Assembly (NCBI GenBank): GCA_003260075.1
Contig: QLIY01000011.1
Location: forward strand, 49,063-113,062
Direction of reading: 5' to 3'
From: Phallusia mammillata
Taxonomy: Eukaryota > Chordata > Ascidiacea > Phlebobranchia > Ascidiidae
Length of the DNA stretch: 64,000 nt
Position numbers and translations under genes: made by a program. Of this stretch, positions 18,101-30,498 are shown piece after piece; positions within the stretch are counted from its first letter, which is position 1, and each line of letters begins with the position of its first letter. The notes under the pieces were generated by a model, which was not told the origin of the DNA, ran no database searches, and saw nothing but the letters and a program-made list of their open reading frames with translations.

Positions 18101-21100
18101 GTAGTTACGGAAGCAAATTGTGCGTGTTTCCTTTTCCTAAACGTTCAATTGAGCCAAACCTGTCTCCATACCAAATGCTTACGTGACCATGTTCAGTTAT
18201 CGTACAACATAGAAAAAAACCACCAACTACGCTAATATCTTGATAACTGCACAAAACTACATTGATTTCATCTGTAACTGACGCGTATGCAAATTAATGG
18301 GTTCTGTGGAAGCGTTACATAAATATTGTGGCGCCGTGCCAAACTTGTTACGTAAGGGATGAAAGCGATTATATCATGCCCGCCCAAGTCTAACACGATT
18401 TTTACATCATCTGTTTTAGCAGGTAAACATTCCCACATACGAAAACTTGGTTCTGCAGAAAAAATAATCGCCAATCCATTCAATTTTGCATACATTTCTT
18501 ATTTATTGGGTGTATCATCGGATCACGAAACAACCTGTTGGGTTAATTTTATGTTCTAGAATTTGTTGTTTTGCTGAAGAAAACAGCAAAATACAAACAA
18601 GTACTTGTCCTATTATCATTAAAGAGCTGACAAACACATCTTTGGCGTTGCAGCCACCGGTTCAAGGTCCCTTGATGCCATTAGCCAAGCCACTTGACGA
18701 TCGATCTCGATTCGTGCATATAAACATGCACACATTAACTTTCACCTTACACCTTTGTCATATGCAGCTTCGTTCCACATTCACCAGCAACGACCACCCG
18801 TCAATGGGTGAACATCCGAGTTTTAGCGGACTTCTTCTCACAATTACAGTGCAAGGAGATGCCGTTTCGGGCGCCGTCTTTCCAACGTCGTTGCCAGGGC
18901 GACCAATGTTCGAAGATGACCTTCGTGATGTGTCAGCTGATGACATTTGCGGCAAATTTGCGGTTGAGGTCACACCGACTGATACGCTGAACCGCGAAGA
19001 CTTTGACTCGAGCGTTATCAGGTTTGAAGTATTTCGCTTTGATGATTTGTTCCGGTTGCAAAATCCAATGTTGTTGTCGGTTAAAATGTAAAAAAAACTT
19101 TGCAATTTAAAGAAACAGTATTCTGTTTGACTTCATAATCCTAGCAGTAAACCAGCAGACTCAAGTTGCAGATTGCTATGATAAATTATAACAAGCTTGA
19201 TACTTTATTCTAGTTTGATATCTATGGTTTGTTTGTACAGGTACAGAACCGAAGTAGGTAATATCGAGGAATGGCATCTCACCAACACCGAATACGTCAC
19301 ATCTCATCCGATTCACATTCACGTAAATGCGTTCCAGGTAAAATTATCCATATCCACTCTATACCATAGCATTTTTTCGATGACTGTAAAAAAGCTGAAT
19401 ATGTCACGGAATATAGGCTAAACCTCGGTTAAACCGGATTCGGTTGATCCGGATCTTCACCTATTCCGACATGTAGTTTTGGTCTAAACCAGTTTAGATT
19501 GACCGAGGTTTACTGTAGCGTACATTTTTGGAGTACTTAACCTTTTCATAAAGTCGTTTCTGAATTTTTAATTGCAACATTATTTCTTAATAGGTTATCA
19601 GTTACAATCAGTACGTTGGTCCGGTCGGTGTGGACGACGGAGCTGATCATTGGAGATTGTTTAGCCAGGACAATCAGACCTGTATGTGGCAACACACCAA
19701 CTACAATGGTATGCAATTTACAATGTTAAATAGCGAAAACAAATGTTTTTATGTTGTCAAAGCAAAATGCACTCATTACTGGCATCACTCCTGAAGTATG
19801 TATGTAGACAAGCGATAACAAGCCACTCGTATAGGCCTAGGGACATGTGATCTTTTGTTTGAGGTTTAGATTCAAGTGGTGTGTCGTATACGATAAACAA
19901 TCGCAGCTTAATAGACACCATTGCTCTTATTTCTTGTGGATACTACTATGCCGCACTTTTTTTAGTATTTCTCTGGTAAGCCCAATTGAATGTCAAACAA
20001 CCAATCAGCGTGAACGTTTCAAAGGTTGGTAAAAAATAAACTTCGCACACACCTGAACACAGACTCTAAAGCAGTGTTTCCCAACCTATGGGTCGCAACC
20101 CAAAGTTGGGTCGCCTGAAAATTGTGTTGGGTCTCCTGTTTTTGACGACAATAAAAGCATCTACGTTTTGACTTCGTTTTGTAGCGTTTTGTTGTTGTTG
20201 TTTTGTTTCCCAGAGCTTTAAATTGTTGCCCATAATTTCGTGACAACTTGCCGTGATAAAGGTTAATTATCAAGACAAGTGGGGGGGGGGGGGGGGGAAT
20301 TATGGGCAACAATTTGAAGCGCTGGGAAACAAAACAACAATAACAACAAAACGCTACGAAACGAAGTCAAAAATATATGCTTTTTGTGATGTCATAAGTT
20401 ATGAGTTAGCTCACTGTTGAGCGTTTTCTGGCTGATAATGCATTGAGCTATCTCAAGTTCGGGCACAATGAAAATGTTTGATCGAAAAAATAGTATTTGC
20501 TTGATTAAAATCCCAAACTAGTAAGAATGCATGTCCATGGGTAGCGAGAAACCACAAAACAGAATATTTGGGTCGCTTTACAAAAAGGATGTGAACCACT
20601 GCTCCAAAGCATTGTTGTGGCTTCAATTTGTTAAAGAGATTAAGTAACGTTTGTTATTCCAACAGCGAGTGTTGCGATTGATATCCCGCCTAACATGCTT
20701 GGGAATTTGGGCCACGAAACTCGCCAGCAAACAGGAGGTGTAGGATCGTTGGGCTACGCACAAATTGGAGAATGGAGAGATACAATATTGGTTCCTCCTC
20801 TTGCAAACATCACTGTAAGTAAGGCTTTTCAGAATGTTTAGGTAGATCAAAATCAGGCCGTTTTGTGACTCTTTTTGTGTTATAAAAAGCAAATTTGTGA
20901 TTGTGTATAAACCCATCGGTTTTTTAAGGGCTGCTTTAAAAGTTTTACTTGTAATCTATTTACAAGGCAAAGATAAGTCTACAATGACCTTATTAAACTC
21001 GCAACTGAATTGTCCTTAAACAAACTTAAAATTGATTTTTGTTTCAATGACAGACTATTGTACCGACCTTAACACGGCTTGTGTCCCAGGGCTCTGCTGG

Positions 21101-21825
21101 CCCAAACGGTCCAATCCAACAACCCAATTTTTCTTTCTTTTTTTCGTATAGATTCGCTTTCATACCGATTCTTTTACCGGAAAAGTTGTTACACACTGTC
21201 ACCTACTGGCCGATGCCGATCAGGGAATGTCGATGTTGTCAGAAATAGTTGAAAAGGGTAGGAAGCATTTCTTTTAGGAATGTTCCGGTTATACTGGATT
21301 TGTGAAGCATAATTTATGCCTAATTGGACTAATTAGACCAAATTAAAATATGATCAATTTTCAGAGCTATAATTGGTTTGTTATCTAACCTTTGAGTTTT
21401 GTTTTAAGTTAATGTCATGGTGAATCGAGATATTGGGATAAACGAGTGCTTTTTTAATTTCGTTAGGTGGCAACTTAGAGGCTGAACCAACTTCTGCGGG
21501 AGCTTACCAATGGTCGTGCATGGAAAATAACCCTGTAGATGTTAAATGCAGTGCACCTGGACTTTTGAAAAGGTTGAATGGAAATTAACTGTTGATTGAC
21601 ACAGCAAAGATTTTGTCCATTAACAAATGTGCTTGGATCTAATCTTGTTACTAACACTTTAAGTTTTATCCATTGATATGTTAATGTTAACAATAGAATT
21701 TTATCATATGTCATTTCACCATCATGTTTTCCTAATAACTTCAAAATTACTTTGTTCTAACTTGCAGCTCTTTCGTCTTCATCACCAGCCTGGCGATATC
21801 AGTTCATTTGTTCGCTTTTCAGTGA
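15173..21825 (+). CDS. secreted three-domain multicopper-oxidase-like protein, copy 1
   Basis: Fourteen exons: 15173-15275, 15366-15550, 15923-16027, 16413-16544, 16807-17003, 17265-17408, 17608-17812, 18768-19021, 19241-19337, 19594-19708, 20666-20814, 21152-21257, 21467-21572, 21768-21825; 651 aa, all phases agree. Signal peptide MAVMICLMVLFFLGLSSLSVA. Copper loops: HTHGLH in exon 3, WYHPHLHGS in exon 4, HPIHIHVNAF in exon 9, [12 protein letters not shown] in exon 12. In laccase-type enzymes the last loop reads HCH-x3-H-x4-M; here the type 1 copper His is Asp, while the trinuclear-centre His residues, Cys and axial Met remain. The C-terminus is a short hydrophobic tail after small residues, fitting a GPI signal. 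Introns 1 and 7 use GC donors (AG|GCAAGT). A hAT MITE lies in intron 10. If it binds copper at the type 2/3 centre, normal oxidase turnover is still doubtful. Confidence 0.93.
19417..19517. mobile_element. short pogo/Tigger-like MITE in oxidase copy 1 intron 9
   Basis: About 100 bp with inverted ends: the left end reads CTAAACCTCGGTTAAACCGG and the right end reads the complement, closing in ACCGAGGTTTACTGTA. Ends of the form TACAGTAAAACCTCGGTTAA are typical of Tc1/mariner-pogo derivatives that insert at TA. Related fragments occur at 26209-26374 and near 63499-63567. Confidence 0.6.
20072..20601. mobile_element. hAT-type MITE with long internal palindrome, oxidase copy 1 intron 10
   Basis: Ends are CAGTGTTTCCCAACC and the complement of CAGTGGTTCACATCC. 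They are flanked by 8 bp duplications, ctctaaag (20064-20071) and ctccaaag (20602-20609). Inside, about 85 bp from 20156 to 20238 reads as the reverse complement of about 20298-20383, so the element can fold into a long hairpin. A run of 17 G (20281-20297) sits near the centre and may be an assembly artefact at the hairpin tip. No coding sequence. Confidence 0.85.
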
Positions 21826-21846
21826 AGATCAAGTTTCTTGGAAAAC

Positions 21847-21852
21847 AATAAA
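21847..21852 (+). promoter_or_regulatory. polyadenylation signal of oxidase copy 1
   Basis: AATAAA lies 22 bases after the TGA at 21823-21825, a normal position for the 3' end signal of a short 3' UTR. Confidence 0.6.
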
Positions 21853-23822
21853 AGCGTTGAAATGGAACTTGTAGGTTGTTTGTAAAAATGATTTACCTGT
21901 CAGTCTATAATGATTTTTAGACCCATAGGTCGAAACCAAAAAAATGAAATGAAATTTTAAAAAGAATTGAGCAGGAATTTTGAACAATCGGGGCTTGTGT
22001 AGTTTTAATTTTTTCTAATTTTGATCATTGAATTTTATTTAAAAAAAACTGCACATACTTTTTTTTATCACCAATAATCTGCATCATAGCTAATAGCGTG
22101 TGTTTGGTCGCCAATAAACAGTTTGTACACCATGTTTATGAAAAAATATAACTCTGAATGTTTGTGTATTTGCGAGGCAGATTTTTTGAGTTACTAAATA
22201 AGCTACTGTAATTGCATTTGCATTGGGTTAGTGATAGTGGATTAACCTGCTATCTGCTCCTCTGACTCGTTCCATCACCGTTTCATCCCAGGCGTGTTAC
22301 ACTTACAGTGCGCCAAACACACTATCTGGTAAGCTGCCGCGTCACATAACGCTTCGCAATACGGTGTAGCTGCAGCGCGTTTGGGGCCATCCACTATTTT
22401 TTAACGCATCTATTTTCGTCTTGGTGTTTGTTCATTGCAATTGTGTACTACAAACCATTGATGTCGATTTCTTGTATGAATTCATGCAAGCAGAAATGTT
22501 CATGTTAGGAAATCTGATTAAAAGGCAGAAAGAATATTGTTCTGACATAATTAAATGCTTTGGTTTTTTTTACATTCTAATTGCAAGCAGCTACGATAAA
22601 CGAAAAAAAAATTCCGGAAACAAAATCGGCTGTGTGAATTTGTGGTGTGAATTCAAAACTCGCGGTTTTTAAGTGTGCCTTTAGATGCCATTAAGTTTTT
22701 GACAAATTAAACATTTCGAAAAGTGAATTTTGTACATATTTCTGTGATACACATTGTCAAGCAATGGATGGTACACCGTAAAGGAAGCAGATTACATGAA
22801 TGCGCGGAAATCGCTGCGGCCTAACAACTGTATAATTGTGAGTCATCAAGCTTTTACGGAGATATTAAGCAAGAGGATCGTTATTAAAACTGTGTCGTTT
22901 TAAAATTTCTCTAATTTTACTAGTTACGACTTGGTATCTGAAGCCAACCGGGTACCCGTTTGATACCTTCAGTGGATGGGTTGCAAATTTTCATCAGTTT
23001 TCTGCAAAAGCATTAGTTTTTGCCGTTAAGGGAGCATTTTTTGTGTAGGCATTCCTACTGGTACAGCTTTTTATATGTTAACCCAGTGGCTCTCAAACTT
23101 TTTTTTTTCATTTCTTTAACACCCTCTTGCCACTTTCGCGAGGACTTGAAGTCCACATGAAGATGAATGTATATTTTGAAAAAAAACGAAAGCTTCAGTA
23201 AACAAATAATAATAGGCCAACCATGTTTTCATCACCAAAAACGAGGACACATCCCTAACAAAGAATATTAACAGTTACTTTTGTACCCAAAGAAAATGAA
23301 AGCATAATATATTTGACGATTCACAAATCCCTATAGTCATTGTTTACAGACACAATTACCATCGTAGCAACTCACCTGCACAGTAAGATGGGCAATTAAT
23401 AGTGTCGCCGAGTACAGTTAGTATGCACAGGTGTTCAGGAATGAAACAGTATGCACAGGTGTTCAGGAATGCATATTTAAAAATCGAATGCCCAATTAGA
23501 GCTAAATATTGAAAACTTGTGCTTTTACCCGAACCTGTAGCCTTGTACCAGTTTAATTAGTGATCTAAGTTTTTCAACCTATTTTAGAAAAAAAACTTTT
23601 TTGTAATCAATTGGACTGCCCAACTATATGGAGATTATTCATTCCCCGGTCAGAAGATCAGTTACTGACGAAACTGAAGATGCAAAAAAGAAAATTTCAC
23701 TATGTCCATTTATCCTTGCACCTGAACATGTTAGTGGTGACCAGCTGGATTGCGAAACGGTGAAAAATGTTACATTGTCACTTCGCATGTAAAAATCTTG
23801 AATCTTAAATTAATCTTCGCAG

Positions 23823-24141
23823 AATGAGTTGGGGTGTTCTCACATGTGTGGCATCGACAAGACTCATGGTATAGCTTGCTGCTATTGTCCTGAAGAATAT
23901 TCTTATGACAACTTGTAAGGTTGCTCAATTTAATTTTCCATCAAATTTATCAAGCATATAGCCAACATATAGAGTACCTTATTCTTGTACTCCCTCTTAT
24001 TTTTCAGAGGTTAATCAAGACGTTAAGACATTGATGGATTTTTTTCTTATCATGAGTCTATGTCTGATGATATTTATCATTCTCATTCTTGCTGTTGTCA
24101 TGGTGATGAAGAAAAAAGAATTAAAAAAGATAGAGATTTAG
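23823..24141 (+). pseudogene. EGF-like plus transmembrane exon pair, possibly a broken LDLR-like gene end
   Basis: Exon-like block 23823-23914 is preceded by CGCAG and ends at TT|GTAAGG. It encodes NELGCSHMCGIDKTHG followed by IACCYCPEEYSYDN, a six-Cys-type LDLR-class EGF motif. Block 24008-24141, preceded by TTTTTCAG, encodes in one frame a hydrophobic helix (FFLIMSLCLMIFIILILAVVMVM, given here as 24 residues of membrane span at about 24038-24108) then a basic tail and TAG. The two blocks do not join in frame with the splice sites I can see, and an upstream open block (23629-23790) also fails to join. Either a splice site or base is misread, or this is a decaying fragment. Function cannot be assigned. 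Confidence 0.4.
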
Positions 24142-26033
24142 AAGAGTTGGAAACAATTTGAAGTTGGAAAAAAGAATATGAAATAAAGTTAATCCGATTT
24201 TATTGTCGTCCCTATATTTACCCAGAACACATAAGGTTCGGTGTGATTGTTCAAATACCAAAAAATATCCAATTTTTTTGACTTGTTCAAAGAATTTGTC
24301 GTTTTGTGATTGCAATATTGAATTTGGGTGGCATTGCTTAAACCCAATGGAACCTGATTGGTTTAACTTTGCCCAAATTGTTTCTGCGTGAAAAAGTCTT
24401 CAGAAAACAATAACATCAGATTTAATTCCATTTTAACTGTGTGCAAATACAACAATTTTGGACAGTTTTTTTCTCTATTGATTGGCGTTTGAGCTATTTT
24501 GTCGTAGAAATCCAATGATTAATTAACGTTAATTTTGCCAAATCTTTTGTTTAAAACCTGACTGGTGTGCCCTTTGTGAGACATAACGAGTGGTAGGCAG
24601 GTTCGTCATTGTGACAGCTTAATAAAAAGCGTGTTGCTAACAAAGCACTGCCTCATGTATAAGCCACTGCTATGCCATCTTCTCGCTAGTTAAAATTAGT
24701 CGGTGTTTGCTGAAACCCCATTGCGTATTTTGAACAATGGCTGACCGATCCAACACTGCACCGTCACAAACAACTGTTTTCGCATTGTGTGCAACATAGC
24801 TCGACGGGTACTAAATAAGCCATTAGTTGCGAAGTGTGTCACTTACATAAACATGCCCTAACAAGAGCGGAAATGCATCCGGTACGCCACACCAGGGCGC
24901 CCACGAGAGTCTAGGACTCTAGGGGCCTTCAAATATGGAAATTCAAGTTCACAAATAAAATTAGAAATTATGCATGCATTTTTGCTTTTGTTGCAATGAA
25001 GCTAAAAATATTGCTGCCGCGTAGTTTTAAAGAAATGAGAGACCATTTAGTCATAAATAATGTTCGAAGGGGCTACATAAGATGTCTCGTGCCTTTTTTT
25101 CCTCCCAGGGTCCATGACAAAAAGGCTCAGTACCTTACTTGCCCCGGAACGGGTTCGTTTATTGCGTTGTTTGTCTTGTATATCAGTTAGGCACAAAAGT
25201 GAACTGGGTTTAACTAGCAATAGTCATGCGGCACTGAGCAACTATCCTCTTTGTGAAGCTTGTTTGCCGAGAGACAATTAAGCACACGCACGTGAGCGCG
25301 CCACATTAAAACCTCGATGGCATTTCAAAAGAATTGCTAGGATTTTACAAGTGACAAAAGGTGCCATGTAGGTGTCACAGCAATAAAGCAATCAAAGCAA
25401 GCTTAAAATTGAACTTCAGACCCTAGTAAACTGTAAAGCCTTACTAGACAGAGATTTGATCAGAAAGGCAGGTTACAGTTATTCTATCAACCAACTCTGA
25501 AAACAGAGTAGTATAGTTTGTAATACCAATGTTTGTCCGAAGTACAGTTGCAGTTAAAATATCAAAGAAATTATTATTCAAAAAAATATACGAAACAACT
25601 TTTTTGCAAAATGACGTGCTATTTGTGGTTCTTAATCTGGTGTCATTCGCAGGTCCTCAATGACCTAGACAAGGGTTATATAAAGCCCCAAGCAAGTCAA
25701 AAAGCTAATATGTAACAAATGATAAAATGATTTGGCATGTTAACAAACATTAGGAATCACAATAGTTTTTGATCAAAATTGCACGATGGTGTGTAATGTT
25801 GCATAAGGTTTCTCTACGTGTGAGCGCCAAACGATTTTTTGAAGCTGTTCCAACTATAACCATAGGTGTGGTATTTAACCAAGAATTCTTACACTTCTAT
25901 TAGGTGTCCATAAAAAGGCGTTGATGAGAATTTGTCCTGAATATTTAGTGATTTACCTGGAACTACTTTGTATGATACGTTTACTTTATTAATAAATACA
26001 TTCGTGGCGATTGGTCGAAGGGCATCGTTGGAG

Positions 26034-29000
26034 ATGAAGTCTGACTTGGTGTTGTTGTTCGCAATGGGCCTAATGCAACTTGCTGCCTCCCAATGCACGA
26101 TGGAAACGCCGTGTGCACTACAAGGTAAGACAACCTGCTGTAACAACTTTTAAGATTGATGTAGCTTCGAGATGGGCATAATTGTTACAACCCTTGGAAA
26201 GGTGCTAATACAGTAAAACGCAGTTAAAACGGATTTGATTATTCCGAATCTTCGCCTATTTCGGACGAAACTCGAGGTAACGACATCAGTTAATCCAGAC
26301 CTTTGCCTAAACCGGACAAGTTTTTTGTCCGAACCGGTCTTATGGATTTTTGCCAAACCGGTTTATGGATTAAACGGTCGGGTCCAAATACCACTTTAGA
26401 CCAGGGGTGTTTAACCTGCGGCCCGGCCGGCAAATGCGGCCTATTAATTAAAGGTTATGTGCAGCCCGCAGAGACGGTTGGATTTCAAGTGGGCTGGCAA
26501 ACAAATCAAATATTGTGTGCTTTTGAGCATAATAATGTGCCAAGTGCTTTTTTCTGCGAATTGACAATATGGTGTTGGAATCAAATGCAAATTTTACTTG
26601 TACTTTATCATATTTGATACGCAACAAAGTAAAATCACCTTGTAATATATAAAGGTCCACCTGCGATCTAATCATGGCAATTCTGTTTGACCCCACAGTA
26701 ACAAAGCACGTAAGCACCCCTATACATGACTTGGACAGTTTGAACTTGAACATGTGATTTCCTTGTCTACGAAGTCTTATAACTTGGTTAAAAAAGTAGA
26801 AAATACCTATTCTCATATATGTTTTATCCAGTAAAGGTATTCAATGAATTTGAATAGGTGGGGAACCTTACGCGAAACCTTCTGAACAAGTGGCTGTTGG
26901 TGGATTGCTGGAAACCAACATTGAAGTGCGAATGGCTGAGTTTCAGTTAGATTGGTTGACGTCGACAAGAAGATTGTACAATGGGACCTTTCCTGGCCCA
27001 ACTCTTCGCTTTAGAGCAGGGGACCGCGTTCGGTTAGACTTGGTAATTTCATCATCTTAATTGATGTCAGCAACTTTTTGTAAGCTTGGTAAAACATTAA
27101 CGTGATTTTTAGATGAACAGTCTACAACTGCCGGACTTTGTTGCTAGCCCACCCAACACGCTGCGCTATCCAAACACAACCAATGTCCACACGCACGGTT
27201 TACATATAAGCAGTTTGGTAAGTTGTGTAGCATTCACCGATTAAATTGGTGTTTTCCATAACTACACCTTTCTTCAAACATTTAAAAAATCATATTCACG
27301 CAGACTGGAACAAAAACTGAAAAAGTCTAGTTGTTCAATAAGTCTACATTCACGTCGTTAGATTTAAGGTTCAAAAAATTCACTGTCGTCATTAAAGTAC
27401 GATTTTAAGACTCGTTTGTCCCATACGTCGTGAAAGTAGAGAAAGATAATGTGTGAAAATTGTAAAGATGTTGACACCCACTTGCTAAACAGTTATGTAA
27501 CAAGCCTATGCGACAGCTAGTGTTTGTTTGCTCAGCGTGAACAAGAAAATAAATGCGCTTTAGCTAACAGCTGTAATTTCCCGCCTAACGATTTTCCAAA
27601 CTGCCAGTGGTTTTTCTAGATGGCAACTTACTAACAAAATTTGCAGGAACCTCAAGACAATGTACTAATAACCATCAACCCAGACAGCACGTATAACTAT
27701 GATTACCATGTTCATCCCGAACAGCCAGCTGGAACGTATTGGTACCACCCACATTTCCACGGAAGCGGATATTTTCAGGTTGGTTGCATGGGAGGAAAAA
27801 AACTGTATTATTTTCAGCATAACAAAGTTTACAAAATCAATTCATGTCATAAGTAAAATCCTGCTTGTGTTTGAGTGTGTGTTTTAGCGGTTAAGTATAG
27901 CAATTATTTGATAATTCTACAATATCGCATACTGATTTGTTTCCTGTCTTGCTTCAATAAGGTTTTGGCTTATTTTGAGATTTGGGTTGATGCTTTCTAA
28001 TTTTTTCATTATGAAGCTAAACATAATCGCGCCCTTTTATGGTAATCTTTTCGCATAAACACGTGTGTGGGACCCATTCGTTTTTGCTTGCAAAAACAAT
28101 CACGATATTCGGTCAAATGATGTGTCTCGAAGATGGATAAATATGGCGTAGAATATATAAAATGGAAGTACATAGAAAAGCCAGCTCTCTCCAGTTTTAT
28201 CTGTTTTTGTCAAAGAATCTTGGAGGAATGGCAGGAATGTTGATTGTCGAGGATGATCCGCAAACGATGCCTGCTGAGCTGGACTCAGCGTCTTGTCCCA
28301 ACAACTGCGATAGGGATTTTCCACTGGTTTTCCAACTCTTCCAATACTCAACGGCGGACGATGGCAGTTACTCAGTGGCTCAAAGTGACATACACGACAA
28401 CGATGCCTTCAGGTTTGACCTTCTTGTTTGCCTTTGATTAAATTTATGTCATCATACCGAACGTTATTGGACTTTCACTTACCACATAAGTTGCATACAG
28501 GTTATTTACACGAACAAATATGTTTTTTTTTAAGGCTCAACAACGTCATGGTAAATAACACCACGCAGACTTTAGAACAATGGCTCGAGGACCCAGCAAA
28601 CAATATTCAGCACACTTTGATAAACGGGCAGTTGCAACCTAATCTTGTTATCAAAGCTGGAGAGATATCACGGTTCAGGTAGATTTTATTTTTTATGACT
28701 CTGCACCTGGTTTTACACCAAGCATGTTTATCGTCTTTGACTTTAATGCATTCCATGGGGGGGGGGGATGAATTTGAACTTTAGTTTTACACCAAGCATG
28801 TTTATCGTCTTTGACTTTAATGCATTCCATGTGGATTTCACAACAAGGGGTCAATTTCACATTCTTTAGGAAATTATAAGAGAAAAAAAGCATCAAGGTT
28901 GACATCATTGAGGGTGAAATTGAATTAACTTTAATCGAATCGGTCCACATTGTTTCTATAATGCACACACGATAAAATAACTAATATTATCGGCAGTGCA

Positions 29001-30434
29001 CTTTAACAGAAAACTTAACTACTGTTTGGTTTTGCAACAATTAACGAATTAAGTTTGTTTGCAACAAATATGGGCAATTGCTGTCTTTAAAAGTGCCCAA
29101 GGGTTAACGGAAAAAAGCTTGATAACCTTTGCCATGGGACAAACATCTTGCTTAAAAACTAATTCAAAAACGAATATGACCCAGTTTTGTTGCTGTTTAA
29201 GTATGAAAATATATCTTGAAACGTTGCGATGCAGACTTCTAAATGCTGGTGGCCTCTACGCCCTTGCCTTGCACATAACACTGACTGATGGCACCGGCAG
29301 CCCATGTTCAGTAAAGGAGATCGCATTGGACGGACATTATCTTGATAAACCGCGAGATCAACGGTTAGGCAGGAGTTTGGTTGTGGCAGCTGGGCGTGTT
29401 GATTGGCTGGTTGTATGCGAAACTGCTGGAGAGTACCAGGTAGGGTCAATTTTGTTTGGCGACAGTAACATGCAGTATTTTTAAATTTATCACATTCTTA
29501 TATTTTATCAGCTAAGATCAACTTTTTCGGAGGTGGACGAAGAATCGATGGGCGAGCATCCCAGTTTTACAGGAATCCTGGCTCATCTAAGTGTAACAGG
29601 CACAGCTACACAAGTTTCAAGCTTCCCTTCGACCTTGCCCCCCAAACCTGCGTACATCACTGACCTTCGTGACGTAGATCCTGGTGACGTGTGCGGCAAA
29701 TTCGTGATCGAAGTCACGCCAACAGACACTTTGAACAGACAAGATTACAGCGAAACAATAAGGTTGGTTTTGCGAGAAAAAGCCTTATTTGACACATTCT
29801 TTTCACTACATTCTTACAAAATCTAAACTTTAAGCAGCACATTTTTTTCATGTTTTGTGTTCCTTGATATGCAATGTAGCTTAGCAAAGCAGATAGCTCA
29901 GAGTTGTAATTCGTGCCTGGCCCGGAAGCATAAGCCCGAAGCCCAGCCCAGCCCAGCCCAGCCCAGCCCAGCCCAGCCCAGCCCAGCCCAGCCCAGCCCA
30001 GCCCAGCCCAGCCCAGCCCAGCCCAGCCCAGCCCAGCCCAGCCCAGCCCAGCCCAGCCCAGCCCAGCCCAGCCCAGCCCAGCCCAGCCCAGCCCAGCCCA
30101 GCCCAGCCCAGCCCAGCCCAGCCCAGCCCAGCCCANGGATCGAAAGAATCGTTTTTGAGAAGCCCAGTACGTGGACCCGAAAGTTTGATTGACAAACTTA
30201 TGATACAGAATACAATTTATAGACAATGTTTAACAAATCCTTTTAGGGCTGTTGGGCACTAAGTTAAGCCCAGAAAATAGAAATTTACCTATAAGTTTAA
30301 TTCCAAATAATTAGAGACAGAGAATGTCAAGTCAGGCCGGAATTAAGCCTGAGATTGTCAATATTTGAGGGTTAATAGTTGTGGTTAACATTTTAGACAG
30401 GCCATAGCTTGTATTCTCTGCCGCAATATGTGTT

Positions 30435-30498
<64 letters not shown>

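Larger units (their letters stand above)
21826..26033. other. intergenic region between oxidase copies 1 and 2
   Basis: Besides the EGF/TM exon pair described separately (23823-24141), I see no supported gene. A degraded hAT-like end (cagtggctctcaaac) starts at 23084. A 27 bp direct repeat (agtatgcacaggtgttcaggaatg core) lies around 23416-23470. Confidence 0.5.

Noticed and set aside
18486..19091. 200-codon frame as an independent gene
   Set aside because: Its second half is exon 8 of oxidase copy 1; the first half is intron read-through.
23420..23472. Possible CRISPR-like direct repeat (agtatgcacaggtgttcagga)
   Set aside because: Only two copies, no regular spacers, in an animal genome.
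29714..30226. Long open frames with repeated WAGLG or PSPAQ units
   Set aside because: A GCCCA pentamer array has no stop codon in any frame, and the frames cross an N. No splice context or start supports a protein.
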